DNA of 64,000 nucleotides, taken from Streptococcus sp. zg-86. Its GTDB lineage: Bacteria > Bacillota > Bacilli > Lactobacillales > Streptococcaceae. The notes beneath the pieces are model-generated. The model was not told where the DNA came from, did no database searches, and saw only the letters and a list, made by a program, of their open reading frames with translations. The stretch is taken from assembly GCF_017639855.1 (NCBI RefSeq), contig NZ_CP072115.1, forward strand, positions 992,001 to 1,056,000, written 5' to 3'. Position 1 is the first letter of the stretch, and each line of letters begins with the position of its first letter. This document shows, piece by piece, positions 41,548 to 50,757 of the stretch. Position numbers and translations under genes: made by a program.

Positions 41548-42387
41548 CTAGTACAGATTCTTAGTTAGTCTTCGAATATGTGCAGTTAAATAGAGCAATT
41601 CACTCGAACTCAGACGGTAATCATACTCTTTCTGAATATAGCGAGCAACTTCTTCTCCACAGTCATATTCTTTAGGATATTTCTTCCGCATTAAAGCAAG
41701 CAAATCATCATCGTCATCTTCTTGATAATATTCATGCGCTAATAAGCGGTGGGCAAAAAGTTTGATATGGGTAATAAAGCGATAGTATTCAATCGATTCT
41801 TGGTCAAATTCTGTGACATAAAAGTTTTTCACAATTTGCTCAATATTCATGATAATTTCGGTAATCTTGTACGATTCTTGAAAATTATTCTCCAGATTCG
41901 CATTCACAAAATGAAGAGCAATGAAAGCAGCTTCGTCTTCAGCCAACTCTATCTTGGCTTCTTTTTTGATAATCTCTAACGCCTGCTTTCCAACCTTATA
42001 TTCTTCAGGATAATATTTGGCAATTTCCCATTTTAGAGGATTTGCAATAACAATCCCTTCCTTGTGTCGTTCAATGCTAGATTGAATATGGTCAGTTAAA
42101 TTAATATAAATAATCTCGTCAAAATTATTCCCTAATTTGATTTTTCCAAGATTGATAATCTTCTCGCACACATAGACTAGCTCTAGCGGTACATTGATAA
42201 ACAATTCTGTGAACCGAGTCATATTATCCCTATTTTTCAATAGAAAACTTTTTTCAATCGCATCTACTTCTACCGTATCGCCAACTTTTTTTGAAAAGGC
42301 AATTCCCTTACCAAATAACAGAATGTCAACATCTTTTTTATTCGTCGCAATAACTGCATTATGGTTTAAAATTCGTTTTATGATCAT
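41548..42387 (-). CDS. licT: BglG/LicT-family transcription antiterminator
   Basis: About 279 residues from ATG 42387 (MIIKRILNHNAVIAT). Residues 1-55 are the CAT RNA-binding domain (NHNAVIATN, LLFGKGIAF), followed by two PTS regulation domains with histidines in NLTDHIQSSIERH, ALHFVNA, FITHIKLFAHRL and LTAHIRRL. In the absence of sugar BglP phosphorylates and inactivates it. When active it binds the RAT at 42451-42482 and prevents the terminator at 42401-42458. First gene of the operon it controls. Confidence 0.93.
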   Translation of the reverse strand: MIIKRILNHNAVIATNKKDVDILLFGKGIAFSKKVGDTVEVDAIEKSFLLKNRDNMTRFTELFINVPLELVYVCEKIINLGKIKLGNNFDEIIYINLTDHIQSSIERHKEGIVIANPLKWEIAKYYPEEYKVGKQALEIIKKEAKIELAEDEAAFIALHFVNANLENNFQESYKITEIIMNIEQIVKNFYVTEFDQESIEYYRFITHIKLFAHRLLAHEYYQEDDDDDLLALMRKKYPKEYDCGEEVARYIQKEYDYRLSSSELLYLTAHIRRLTKNLY

Positions 42388-42400
42388 AAAGTGTTTCCCT

Positions 42401-42458
42401 AAAAACAAAAAGGAACTTATTTATCGTACGCAAAAAAGCATCGTATAAATAGGTTCCT
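42401..42458 (-). terminator. Regulated terminator of the licT-bglP-bglA leader
   Basis: On the - strand AGGAACCTATTTAT ... ATAAATAAGTTCCT forms a long stem followed by TTTTTG-TTTTT. Its left arm overlaps the antiterminator RNA site. Confidence 0.85.
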
Positions 42459-42482
42459 GCTCGCAATAAAGCGATAACATCC
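42451..42482 (-). promoter_or_regulatory. Ribonucleic antiterminator (RAT) bound by LicT
   Basis: The 32-nt - strand sequence GGATGTTATCGC...GCGAGCAGGAACCT matches the RAT layout: two asymmetric bulges in a hairpin that competes with the adjoining terminator. Confidence 0.8.
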
Positions 42483-42550
42483 ATTTTTATAATATTATAA
42501 GATTCAGCTACATCATGCTTACATCTGTAATAACATTGTAACCGTTTTTA

Positions 42551-42579
42551 ATTTTATCCTAAAGCCAAAACTTTGTCAA
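42551..42579 (-). promoter_or_regulatory. Promoter of the licT-bglP-bglA operon
   Basis: On the - strand TTGACA (42574-42579), 17 nt, TAAAAT (42551-42556). Upstream of the RAT. Confidence 0.8.
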
Positions 42580-42611
42580 GAAAAATTTTTATTTTTTCTA
42601 AAAGCTGTTCC

Positions 42612-42809
42612 TCATAGTCTTTTCAACGGAATTGGATGAAAATGCTCTCGACCCAATTTTTCCATCCACACCTCAGCTGTAAACTCTTGTTCCGAAAGAC
42701 GTATTTTAAATCCAACATCAATATAGGGTTGACATTGTGCCTGCAATCCATTCAAGCTCTGGCAAATTTGTTCTACCGTTTTGGATTTCGTAAGTCCTTA
42801 CTTAGCAAG
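42612..42809 (-). pseudogene. C-terminal remnant of an unknown gene
   Basis: About 65 open codons on the - strand, without a start, ending VWMEKLGREHFHPIPLKRL-stop, read as coherent protein (QPYIDVGFKIRLSEQEF). An upstream in-frame TAA ends the match and no ribosome binding site is present. It lies next to repeat copy 2. I do not recognise the parent protein. Confidence 0.4.
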
Positions 42810-42870
42810 AATGATTGCCTTCCATTCTTAGTACTCCATACCTATACTCCCTTAAATGCTGGTGTTGCAT

Positions 42871-43146
42871 CAGCTTGAAGAAAAAGTCTTTTTATTGCCA
42901 CCATCCTCATGTGCTTTCGGACATCAGCGACTTCCTTCGGAATTCCATGATTCATCTTCGAGTCTAAGGTCTCGAAGATGCCGAGTGACAGAAAACGTTC
43001 ATTTAATAACGTTTTCTGTCACTTTTAGCACGGCGAAGGTGCCGGTATTGTGCTCACTACGCTCGCAAATTTTCTAACCTTAAAACTACAGAAATTTAAA
43101 TATCATTATAATGTTTTTCTGAATTGTGAGGTTTGTCTACATTCTG
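42871..43146 (+). repeat. Intergenic repeat family, copy 2 (276 bp)
   Basis: Starts CAGCTTGAAG and ends TACATTCTG as copies 3 and 4. Its variable middle carries two hairpins of its own: CATCTTCGAG...CTCGAAGATG (about 42955-42981) and GTGACAGAAAACGTT...AACGTTTTCTGTCAC (about 42984-43022). The shared right part contains TTTTAGCACGGCG and GCTCGCAAATTTTC. Confidence 0.8.
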
Positions 43147-43416
43147 AAATAACTATTTTTTCTTATAAATATCTACTCTTCAAGAAAATGGATTGAACGA
43201 AGTGAGCCAAAGGCATATATTCAAAATAGTGGAATGATTAGTAACAGCAAAGTAGTTGCTAGGCATGCATTTTTGAGACCTTAGGCTCAAGATTGCTTTA
43301 ACAGTCCACTGGACTGTTAGAGGTCGGAAATATAAGGTTGCTTGCGACCGCACTATTTAAGAAAGTATCCTAAAATGCTAACGTTGATTTTAATTGATTA
43401 TAAGGGAGTATAGTAT
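43147..43416. other. Non-coding interval with short dyads before trmFO terminator
   Basis: No gene seen. It contains CTAACAGTCCA-G-TGGACTGTTA-type palindrome (about 43297-43321) and a small GGTTGC-TT-GCGACC hairpin (about 43336-43349). Probably degenerate repeat sequence. Confidence 0.5.
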
Positions 43417-43440
43417 AAAAAGCCAGGAAAACCTAGCTTT
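43417..43440 (-). terminator. Terminator after trmFO
   Basis: On the - strand AAAGCTAGG-TTTT-CCTGGCTTT continues into TTAT. It lies directly after the stop. Confidence 0.75.
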
Positions 43441-43445
43441 CTAAC

Positions 43446-44786
43446 CTAAGATAAATGCTCCATACACTGGCTCAAGTCTGTCAAGGCACGTTCAGCGATT
43501 TTCTCATAGCGTTCTTTTTTATCACGAATGCGAGGACCATCCAACTCTTTGATAATGCCAAAATTAACATTCATCGGTTGGAAATGCTTGCTATCTGCAT
43601 GAGTGACATAGTGCGGTAAACTGCCGATTGCAGTAGTTTCAGGGAAGATGATTTCTTCTTCATTTTTGAACAAGCGAGCTGCGTTGATACCGGCTACGAG
43701 GCCAGACGCCGCAGACTCAACATAGCCTTCAACCCCTGTCATTTGACCAGCAAAGAAGAGCTGCGGATTTTTCTTAGAACGAAAAGTTTGCGTCAAAAGA
43801 TTGGGCGAATCCATGTAGGAATTGCGGTGCATCACCCCATAGCGAACAAATTCAGCGTTTTCAAGTCCTGGAATCATTTGGAAGACCCGCTTTTGCTCGC
43901 CCCATTTCAGATGAGTTTGGAAGCCGACAATATTATACAAGCTGCCTGCGGCATTGTCCTGACGTAGTTGAACGACAGCATAGGGTGTTTTAAATTCTCC
44001 ATCACGTGGACCGGTATAATCTTCTGGATATTCCAGTCCAACTGGTTTCATTGGTCCATAGAGCATGGTTTTCACACCGCGTTTTGCCATGACCTCAATC
44101 GGCATACACCCTTCAAAATACTTTTCTTTTTCAAAGGAATTAAGAGGCGCTTCCTCGGCATTGACAAGAGCATCGTGAAAGGCCATAAACTGTTCCTTGG
44201 TCATTGGAGCGTTAAGATAGGCAGCTTCTCCCTTGTCATAGCGGGATTTTAGATAGACCTTGTCCATATCAATCGTATTGACATCAACAATCGGTGCTGC
44301 TGCATCATAGAAATAGAAACCAGCTCCACCATTGAAGGCGTGAATTTTCTCTGCCAAGGCATCACTGGTCAGAGGTCCTGTCGCAATGACGGTAATTCCT
44401 TCGCTTGGCAATTCTGTGATTTCTTCACGAATAACTTCAATCAGAGGATGTTGGTGCAACTCATCTGTCACCATTTGTGAAAAACCTTCTCGGTCAACAG
44501 CCAAAGCACCTCCAGCTGGGACGCGGGTCTGTTCCGCTGCTTTCATAATAATCGAATCCAAACGGCGCATTTCCTCTTTTAAGAGACCGACTGCATTGGT
44601 CAAGCTATCGCCACGCAGAGAATTAGAACAAACCAATTCTGCAAAGTGATCTGTCTTATGTTGGGGTGTTGCTTTTACGCCCCGCATTTCATAAAGTTTG
44701 ACAGGAATTCCCTGTTTTGCAATTTGATAAGCCGCTTCAGAGCCAGCTAAACCAGCTCCAATGACTGTAATATAGGATTGAGACAA
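43446..44786 (-). CDS. trmFO: TrmFO, folate/FAD-dependent tRNA (uracil-54-C5)-methyltransferase
   Basis: A 446-residue protein. VIGAGLAGSEAAYQIA (residues 8-23) is the FAD-binding glycine motif; CSNSLRGDSLTNAVGLLKEEMRR and GCMPIEVMAKRG (with a family-conserved Cys) and ALYNIVGFQTHLKWGEQKRVF-like segments are characteristic. It methylates U54 of tRNA with methylene-tetrahydrofolate. The start appears to be TTG at 44786, with AGAGGT about 12 nt before; spacing is long, so the start is moderately certain. Confidence 0.93.
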   Translation of the reverse strand: MSQSYITVIGAGLAGSEAAYQIAKQGIPVKLYEMRGVKATPQHKTDHFAELVCSNSLRGDSLTNAVGLLKEEMRRLDSIIMKAAEQTRVPAGGALAVDREGFSQMVTDELHQHPLIEVIREEITELPSEGITVIATGPLTSDALAEKIHAFNGGAGFYFYDAAAPIVDVNTIDMDKVYLKSRYDKGEAAYLNAPMTKEQFMAFHDALVNAEEAPLNSFEKEKYFEGCMPIEVMAKRGVKTMLYGPMKPVGLEYPEDYTGPRDGEFKTPYAVVQLRQDNAAGSLYNIVGFQTHLKWGEQKRVFQMIPGLENAEFVRYGVMHRNSYMDSPNLLTQTFRSKKNPQLFFAGQMTGVEGYVESAASGLVAGINAARLFKNEEEIIFPETTAIGSLPHYVTHADSKHFQPMNVNFGIIKELDGPRIRDKKERYEKIAERALTDLSQCMEHLS

Positions 44787-45087
44787 TAGACTAATACCTC
44801 TAAAAATGAATGGAAAAGGAGATTATGCTACCATTCATTTCCCAGATGTGGGGGCTACCCACACCTGAACCTTTCTAATTTGATACTTGTTTATCATAAC
44901 ATAAATTCGATCAAAGACCAATTAAATAGAATAAGCAATATGTTTGATCAAATGATGAAATCAAAAAAATCTACCATAGGATTCCACCTATGGCAGACAA
45001 GGTAATCTTTTAAGAAGAACCTGTAAGGTAGATGATCAGTTCTTAGTTTTAATCATTGACCCATTTTTACGATTTAGCGGTTCCTTC
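44787..45087 (-). other. Intergenic region between topA and trmFO with two hairpins
   Basis: A terminator for topA lies at 44962-44996 (CTGCCATAGG...CCTATGGTAG then T-run on the - strand). An AAATGAATGG...CCATTCATTT hairpin at about 44804-44838 precedes trmFO's start and may affect its translation. No gene seen. Confidence 0.6.
44962..44996 (-). terminator. Terminator after topA
   Basis: The - strand stem CTGCCATAGG (44996-44987) / CCTATGGTAG (44980-44971) is followed by ATTTTTTTG. One mismatch in the stem. Confidence 0.8.
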
Positions 45088-47172
45088 TTATTTAATCTTC
45101 TTTTCTTCGTAATCACCATTTGGACAGATTACTTGCTTGCCGCCACCGCGTACCTTCTTCTCAACAAGATAATGTTGGCATTTTGGACAATCGCGCCCAA
45201 TCGGCTTATCCCAGGAAGTAAATTCGCATTCTGGATAGCGATCACAGCCATAAAAAACACGATTGCGCTTGCTTTTACGTTCAATGACCTGACCTTTGTC
45301 GCATACTGGGCAGATTACGCCAATTTCTTTTGTAATTTGTTTGGTATTACGGCAATCAGGAAAATTACTACAAGCATAGAATTTGCCAAAACGCCCTAAT
45401 TTAATCACCATTTCGTGACCACAAACATCACAATCAAAGCCAGCCGGCTCATCCTTGATTTGAATTTTTTCAATTTCCGTTTCAGCCTTGGCTAGTTCAA
45501 CCTTAAACGGCTGGTAGAAACTATCAATAATCTTCTGCCACTGTTCTTTACCAATTTCAACGTCATCTAGCTTTTGTTCCATCTCAGCTGTAAAGGTAAC
45601 ATTGACAATATCTGGGAAAAATTCGACAATCAAACGATTGACAATTTCACCCAATTCTGTTGGTTCAAATCGCTTGGCCGCTAATTTGACATAATAACGT
45701 TTCTGAATCGTATCGATAGTTGGAGCATAGGTTGAGGGACGACCCACTCCATTTTCTTCTAACGTTTTAATCAAGGTCGCTTCCGAATAACGAGCAGGAG
45801 GCTGAGTAAAATGCTGTTCTGGCTTGGTCAAGACACGTTGAACTGTGTCGCCAACTGTCATATCTGGCAACATTTTGCTCTTATCTGAGTCATTGTAAAC
45901 AGCCATATATCCGTCAAATTTTACTTGACTACCATTTGCGGCGAATAACACACCATTTTGGGCGAGCCGTACACTCATGGTATCAAAGATAGCTGCTGTC
46001 ATTTGACTTGCTACAAAGCGATTCCAGATAAGGGTATAGAGTCGCAACTGATCCTTATCCAAATATTTGGCAATTGATTCCGGAGTTAATTGAACATTAG
46101 AAGGACGAATAGCCTCATGTGCATCCTGGGCACCAGACGCATTTTTGACTTTGCTACCGTGCTTAGAATACTTGGTACCAAAACGTTCTGTAATAAAATC
46201 TGCTGCCTGTGCCTGAGCGACTGGACTGATTCGAGTTGAATCGGTACGCATATAGGTAATTAAACCTTGCGTTCCACCGGTTCCAAGGCTAACTCCTTCA
46301 TATAATTGCTGCGCAACCATCATGGTCTTCCGTGTCCGAAAATTGATTTTGTTAGCTGCATCCATTTGCATTGTTGAAGTGGTATATGGCAATGGTGCGT
46401 TGCGTTTGCGTTCTTTTCGATCAACTTTTTCAACTAAGAAATCTTCTCCCTTAATACGTGCCAAGACTTCTTTTACCTGTTCATTTGTTTCGAGTTTCAG
46501 TTTCTTATCATCTACACCATAGAAACTGGCTTGAAATTTTTTAGTTCCTTTTTTAAAGGTTGCATCAATTGTCCAATATTCTTCCGGTTTGAAATTTCTA
46601 ATCTCATTTTCACGGTCAATAATTAGTTTTAGGGCTACGGATTGTACACGCCCCGCAGATAGGCCCTTCTTAACCTTCTTCCATAGAATAGGAGAAATAG
46701 AATACCCCACGATACGATCTAGAACACGACGTGCTTGCTGGGCATCCACCAAATCATGATTAATCGTTCGTGGCTCTTTAAAAGCATTTTTGACTGCATC
46801 TTTTGTAATTTCGTTGAATACGACACGATTTTTGTCCTGCTCGTCTAAACCTAAAATATGAGCCAAATGCCAAGAAATTGCTTCTCCTTCACGATCCGGG
46901 TCACTTGCGAGAAAAACTTGTTTGGCCTTTTTAGCTTCTTTTTTTAGGTCATTGATTAGCGGACCTTTTCCACGGATATTGATATACTCTGGTTCATAAT
47001 TATTTTCAAAATCAATCGACATACTTGATTTTTTTAAATCGCGAATATGTCCGACTGAGGCAACTACCTTATAATTTCGTCCGAGATATTTTTCAATCGT
47101 TTTAGCCTTTGCAGGCGATTCCACGATGACGAGATTTTTCTTAGTCGTTGCTTTCTTCTTTGTTGTTACCAT
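45088..47172 (-). CDS. topA: DNA topoisomerase I
   Basis: A 694-residue type IA topoisomerase that relaxes negative supercoils. The Toprim domain opens NLVIVESPAKAKTIEKYLG, with SDPDREGEAISWHL (DxDxE). The catalytic Tyr is in GLITYMRTDSTRIS. Three C-terminal zinc ribbons follow (CDVCGHEM...CSNFPDC; CPVCDKG...CDRYPEC; CPKC...CPNGDYEE). Full length. Near dprA as in other streptococci. Confidence 0.97.
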   Translation of the reverse strand: MVTTKKKATTKKNLVIVESPAKAKTIEKYLGRNYKVVASVGHIRDLKKSSMSIDFENNYEPEYINIRGKGPLINDLKKEAKKAKQVFLASDPDREGEAISWHLAHILGLDEQDKNRVVFNEITKDAVKNAFKEPRTINHDLVDAQQARRVLDRIVGYSISPILWKKVKKGLSAGRVQSVALKLIIDRENEIRNFKPEEYWTIDATFKKGTKKFQASFYGVDDKKLKLETNEQVKEVLARIKGEDFLVEKVDRKERKRNAPLPYTTSTMQMDAANKINFRTRKTMMVAQQLYEGVSLGTGGTQGLITYMRTDSTRISPVAQAQAADFITERFGTKYSKHGSKVKNASGAQDAHEAIRPSNVQLTPESIAKYLDKDQLRLYTLIWNRFVASQMTAAIFDTMSVRLAQNGVLFAANGSQVKFDGYMAVYNDSDKSKMLPDMTVGDTVQRVLTKPEQHFTQPPARYSEATLIKTLEENGVGRPSTYAPTIDTIQKRYYVKLAAKRFEPTELGEIVNRLIVEFFPDIVNVTFTAEMEQKLDDVEIGKEQWQKIIDSFYQPFKVELAKAETEIEKIQIKDEPAGFDCDVCGHEMVIKLGRFGKFYACSNFPDCRNTKQITKEIGVICPVCDKGQVIERKSKRNRVFYGCDRYPECEFTSWDKPIGRDCPKCQHYLVEKKVRGGGKQVICPNGDYEEKKIK

Positions 47173-47273
47173 ATTCTTACCTTTACCATATTCTAAACTT
47201 GCATAGCTTCAAAAAGAATATACTATTTTTAGGTAAGTGTCAAGATATTTCTTTTCCTATAGGAAAACGCATT

Positions 47274-48116
47274 TTAAATTTGATACTCGGAAAGGACATC
47301 AAGGCCTGATGTAATGCACTTTGCACCCTCTTGAATCAAATGATGACAACCAGCAGTTTTTCCGTCCAAAATAGATCCTGGAATAGCAAAAACATCTCGT
47401 CCTTCTTCTAAAGCTCTCTCACAGGTAATCAAGCTTCCTGACCTCATTTTTGCTTCTGCTACGACAATTCCTTGTGACAAACCTGCAATAATCCGATTAC
47501 GCTCAGGAAAATGATATTTTAAGGGTGGCGTATCTGCAGCATATTCGGTAAGCAGTAAGTGTTCGCGTGCAAGATAACGCTGTAAAACGGCATTTTCTTT
47601 CGGATAATGGACCGCTAGCCCCGATCCGATAACAGCTATTGTCTTACCACCATTTTTTAAAGTAGCCATGTGCGCTGCTGTATCAATTCCCCTAGCTAAA
47701 CCACTGACAATGACAAAACGGTTGTTCAATTCGCTGATGATTTTTTTGATTGACTGAGTACCCATTGAACTTGCTGAACGGGCTCCAACTACTCCAAGTT
47801 TAGGATGTTCCAACAAACTAAGATCTCCCTGATAAAACAGCAAAACCGGTGGGTTATACATCTGTTTTAGCTCTAATGGATAAATCTCATCTAAAATGGA
47901 AAAAGAAGGAAAGCGATTAAACTCCTCTCGACATCTTTTGAGATCCAGCTGTTTATATTTTTCGATGAATATGACAGGATTTTTACACGTGGAGTAAAGA
48001 GCTATTGATTTAAGCGATAATGATTTTTTATGACTATCTTGAGTCGCCAATACCTTATGGATTTGCAGATTCGTCAATCCTGCTTTTTTTAATGTAAATA
48101 ATTCAAAGTTATTCAT
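47274..48116 (-). CDS. dprA: DNA-processing protein DprA
   Basis: A 280-residue protein. The Rossmann-like core has LGVVGARSASSMG, VSGLARGIDTAAHMATLKNGGKTIAVIGSGL and VVAEAKMRSGSLITCERALEEGRDVFAIPGSI. DprA protects incoming single-stranded DNA and loads RecA during competence. Length is normal for streptococci (no C-terminal winged helix). Located just before topA. No ComX box was found by eye upstream. Confidence 0.95.
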   Translation of the reverse strand: MNNFELFTLKKAGLTNLQIHKVLATQDSHKKSLSLKSIALYSTCKNPVIFIEKYKQLDLKRCREEFNRFPSFSILDEIYPLELKQMYNPPVLLFYQGDLSLLEHPKLGVVGARSASSMGTQSIKKIISELNNRFVIVSGLARGIDTAAHMATLKNGGKTIAVIGSGLAVHYPKENAVLQRYLAREHLLLTEYAADTPPLKYHFPERNRIIAGLSQGIVVAEAKMRSGSLITCERALEEGRDVFAIPGSILDGKTAGCHHLIQEGAKCITSGLDVLSEYQI

Positions 48117-48190
48117 TTTTTCACCTCTCCTTTTTTATTCGTAAAAAAATTTATTTTTCTGTATAAATTATTCATATTTTTCAAAAAGAA

Positions 48191-48221
48191 AAAATCCTAG
48201 CATCGTATGCTAAGATTTTTT
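48191..48221 (-). terminator. Terminator between maa and dprA
   Basis: AAAATCCTAGCAT (48191-48203) and ATGCTAAGATTTT (48207-48219) form a stem with T-runs on both strands; it would end the ylqF-rnhB-maa transcript. Confidence 0.8.
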
Positions 48222-48235
48222 GGTAACCTCAAGTA

Positions 48236-48254
48236 ATGCTAATCAAATTAGCCT
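48236..48254. repeat. 19-bp direct repeat, left flank of repeat copy 3
   Basis: ATGCTAATCAAATTAGCCT, identical to 48537-48555. It contains the dyad GCTAAT-CAA-ATTAGC. Confidence 0.85.
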
Positions 48255-48536
48255 CAGCTTGAAGAAAAAGCCTTTTTATTGCCACCGTCCTCATGTGCTT
48301 TCGGATATCAGCGACTTCCTTCGTAGTAAAATAATCCAGTGGATTATTTTAGCCCGAGCCCAGAAACAAAGGAGCGAGGATAATCGATTTCAACGAAATC
48401 ACGACTTCTGTCTCACTCCCACTTTTAGCACGGCGGAGGTGCGGTATTGTGCTCGCAAATTTTCTAACTTTAAAACCACAGAAACTTAAATATAGTTGTA
48501 ATATTTTTCTGAATTGTGAGGTTTGTCTACATTCTG
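48255..48536 (+). repeat. Intergenic repeat family, copy 3 (282 bp)
   Basis: Starts CAGCTTGAAG, ends TACATTCTG. Its middle module has the perfect odd palindrome TAAAATAATCCA-G-TGGATTATTTTA (48327-48351), shared with copy 4 but not copy 2. Flanked by 19-bp direct repeats. Confidence 0.85.
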
Positions 48537-48555
48537 ATGCTAATCAAATTAGCCT
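48537..48555. repeat. 19-bp direct repeat, right flank of repeat copy 3
   Basis: Exact copy of 48236-48254. Confidence 0.85.
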
Positions 48556-48586
48556 AGTTCTTTCTAGAATCACACAATCGAGGGCT

Positions 48587-49141
48587 TTAGGGAAAGTCAA
48601 GTGTCTGGATAATACGAGCAGGATTACCCGCTAGGACAAGATTATCTCCAAAAGATTTGGTCACAACAGAACCAGCACCCACGACAACGTTATTCCCTAA
48701 AGAAACGCCTGGGAGAATCGTCACACCACCACCAGCCCAGAAATTGTCTCCAATTGTAATTGGTTTGCCATATTCCATACCTGAAATCCGTTCGTTTGCC
48801 TCCAAGGGATGAAGCGGAGTAAGAAGTTGTACATTGGGGCCTAACATGGCATTATCACCAATCCTAATCGGACAAACATCTAAAAATGTGCAGTTGAAAT
48901 TAGCGTAAAAATTTTCTCCTACGTAAATATGACAACCATAGTCACAAGCAAAATCTGGCTCAATATAAATCTGATTACCAGTGCTCCCAAACCATAATTT
49001 AAGCAATTCGCTCCGTTTTGTACTATCTAATTCTTGATTAAATTCCATGCGATAGCGACGTGCCAAGCTGCGTAACTGGACTAATTCTGCATCGCTAGCA
49101 TCGTATAGTTTGCTCGCTAGCATTTTTTCACGTTCTGTCAT
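48587..49141 (-). CDS. maa: Sugar O-acetyltransferase (maltose/galactoside type)
   Basis: About 184 residues from ATG 49141 (MTEREKMLASKLYDASDAEL), with AAAGGGAG 6 nt before. N-terminal Mac domain, then a left-handed beta-helix of hexapeptide repeats (IGDNAMLGPNVQL, ITIGDNFWAGGGVTILPGVSLGNNVVVGAGSVV) that binds acetyl-CoA. His in LTPLHPLEANER is the likely catalytic base. Start overlaps the rnhB end by 14 nt. Substrate likely a sugar; unproven. Confidence 0.9.
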   Translation of the reverse strand: MTEREKMLASKLYDASDAELVQLRSLARRYRMEFNQELDSTKRSELLKLWFGSTGNQIYIEPDFACDYGCHIYVGENFYANFNCTFLDVCPIRIGDNAMLGPNVQLLTPLHPLEANERISGMEYGKPITIGDNFWAGGGVTILPGVSLGNNVVVGAGSVVTKSFGDNLVLAGNPARIIQTLDFP

Positions 49142-49919
49142 ATTTGCTCCCTTTCTTCTTAAGCATTGATTTAATCGGTTCAAAGCTCTTACGATGAATG
49201 GGGGTCACACCTTTTTCATGCAGGCCTTCCAAGTGTTTGGCGGTTCCATAACCTGCGTTTTTAGCAAAATCATATCCTGGATACTTCGCCTCAAACTCAG
49301 CCATCAAGCAATCTCTTGTCACCTTTGCGACAATGCTAGCAGCAGCGATGGACAGGCTGTTGGCATCTCCTTTGATAATAGAGGTCTGTGCAATCGGCGT
49401 ATTCAATCTCATTGCGTCAATCAGCAAATGCTGTGGACGAACAGCTAATTGCTCTAAAGCCTCAAGCATGGCTAACTTGGTCGCTTCGTAGATATTTACT
49501 TGGTCAATGACTTGACTGTCCTTAATTCCAATTCCTACTGCTACTGCCTGATCCATGATTTCTTCATAAATGGCTTGGTGTTTACTTTTGGGAATTTTTT
49601 TTGAATCATTTAAAAAGCGAATTTTACAACCCTTTGGCAATATAACGGCAGCTGCTACAACAGGACCTGCTAAGGGGCCACGACCGACCTCATCAATGCC
49701 TGCAATCAATTCAATTCCTTGCGCATACAAGTTTTTTTCATAGGAAAGCATGTGCTCTAAACGAGCATCTTCTGCTTCTTCTGCCAGAAAATCCTTGTGT
49801 TTCTTCTGGAGTAGGGCTTGCACTCCTGCCCGAGTATCCTTAGCCAGTTCCTCTAAACGCGTGTCCTCTTTATCTGTGATGGTCTCAAGGAGGTCTTTTA
49901 TTTCCTTAATCGTTGCCAT
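49128..49919 (-). CDS. rnhB: Ribonuclease HII
   Basis: About 263 residues from ATG 49919 (MATIKEIKDLLE), which overlaps the ylqF end by 14 nt. IAGIDEVGRGPLAGPVVAAAV has the catalytic Asp-Glu, with further Asp in LIDAMRL and SIAAASIVAKVTRD. It removes ribonucleotides and RNA primers from RNA-DNA hybrids. The N-terminal 70-residue extension is usual for streptococcal RNase HII. Coupled to ylqF, as commonly seen. Confidence 0.96.
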   Translation of the reverse strand: MATIKEIKDLLETITDKEDTRLEELAKDTRAGVQALLQKKHKDFLAEEAEDARLEHMLSYEKNLYAQGIELIAGIDEVGRGPLAGPVVAAAVILPKGCKIRFLNDSKKIPKSKHQAIYEEIMDQAVAVGIGIKDSQVIDQVNIYEATKLAMLEALEQLAVRPQHLLIDAMRLNTPIAQTSIIKGDANSLSIAAASIVAKVTRDCLMAEFEAKYPGYDFAKNAGYGTAKHLEGLHEKGVTPIHRKSFEPIKSMLKKKGSKYDRT

Positions 49920-50757
49920 CTTCATCACCAACTGTATCAAGGGTATAGAGACCTAATTTACCATCTCTTACTTCTTTCACAAACAAGGTATAAAAGCGGT
50001 CATAGTCCTCACGGAAACCAAGTTTTTTCGTCATATCCATGATGATTTCAGGGGCTTCATCCTCCAGATTCATCTGCTTAAAGCGTTCTTTCAAGGCTGC
50101 TGGATAATGTGTCTTGAAATAATTCAATCCGAATATCGTGACCTCGTCCATTGGTAGAAGATTATCCTTAATCGCCCCAGTCAAAGCCAATTTGAGAGCT
50201 ACTTGCTCATCTTCAAATTTTGGCCATAAAATCCCCGGTGTATCAAGGATTTCCAAATCTTTATTGGACTTGAGCCACTGCTGCCCCTTGGTAACTCCGG
50301 GTTTATTGCCAACTATCGCAATTTTCTTACCAGCCAAGCGATTCATCAGCGTCGATTTTCCTGCATTGGGAATCCCAATAATCATAGTACGCAAGGTTTC
50401 AATCTGAATCCCTCGTTCTTTTTGACGTTCGATTTTTTCACGCATCAATTTTTTGGCGGCTTCTGTTACTTTTTTGACGGTAGATTGTTCCTTGGAATTG
50501 ACAGTCAAGGTTGGAATGCCTTGTGCTTCAAAATAAGCTTGCCATTCCTTGGTCGCCACTGGGTCTGCTAAATCTGCCTTGTTTAAAATCAATAATTTTG
50601 GCTTGTCCCCCACAATCTTTGTCAACATCGGATTTTGGCTCGATAAGGGCAATCGTGCATCCACCAATATCGTTACAAAATCAACAAATTTAAGATTTTC
50701 CTGCACCTGCCGTCTTGCTTTAGACATGTGGCCTGGAAACCATTGAATAGTAGCCAT
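49906..50757 (-). CDS. rbgA: Ribosome biogenesis GTPase YlqF/RbgA
   Basis: A 283-residue circularly permuted GTPase: NKADLADP (G4) precedes IIGIPNAGKSTLMNRLAGKKI (G1) and DTPGILWPKF (G3). It begins MATIQWFPGHMSKARRQ, the family's RNA-contact start. It acts late in 50S subunit assembly. First gene of the rbgA-rnhB-maa operon. Confidence 0.96.
   Translation of the reverse strand: MATIQWFPGHMSKARRQVQENLKFVDFVTILVDARLPLSSQNPMLTKIVGDKPKLLILNKADLADPVATKEWQAYFEAQGIPTLTVNSKEQSTVKKVTEAAKKLMREKIERQKERGIQIETLRTMIIGIPNAGKSTLMNRLAGKKIAIVGNKPGVTKGQQWLKSNKDLEILDTPGILWPKFEDEQVALKLALTGAIKDNLLPMDEVTIFGLNYFKTHYPAALKERFKQMNLEDEAPEIIMDMTKKLGFREDYDRFYTLFVKEVRDGKLGLYTLDTVGDEDGND

Larger units (their letters stand above)
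48117..48586. other. Intergenic region holding a terminator and repeat copy 3
   Basis: A terminator at 48191-48221 is followed by repeat copy 3 (48255-48536) flanked by 19-bp direct repeats. No gene seen. Confidence 0.7.

Noticed and set aside
44804..44838. Hairpin before trmFO as a riboswitch
   Set aside because: Only a single stem is visible and no known riboswitch core was recognised.
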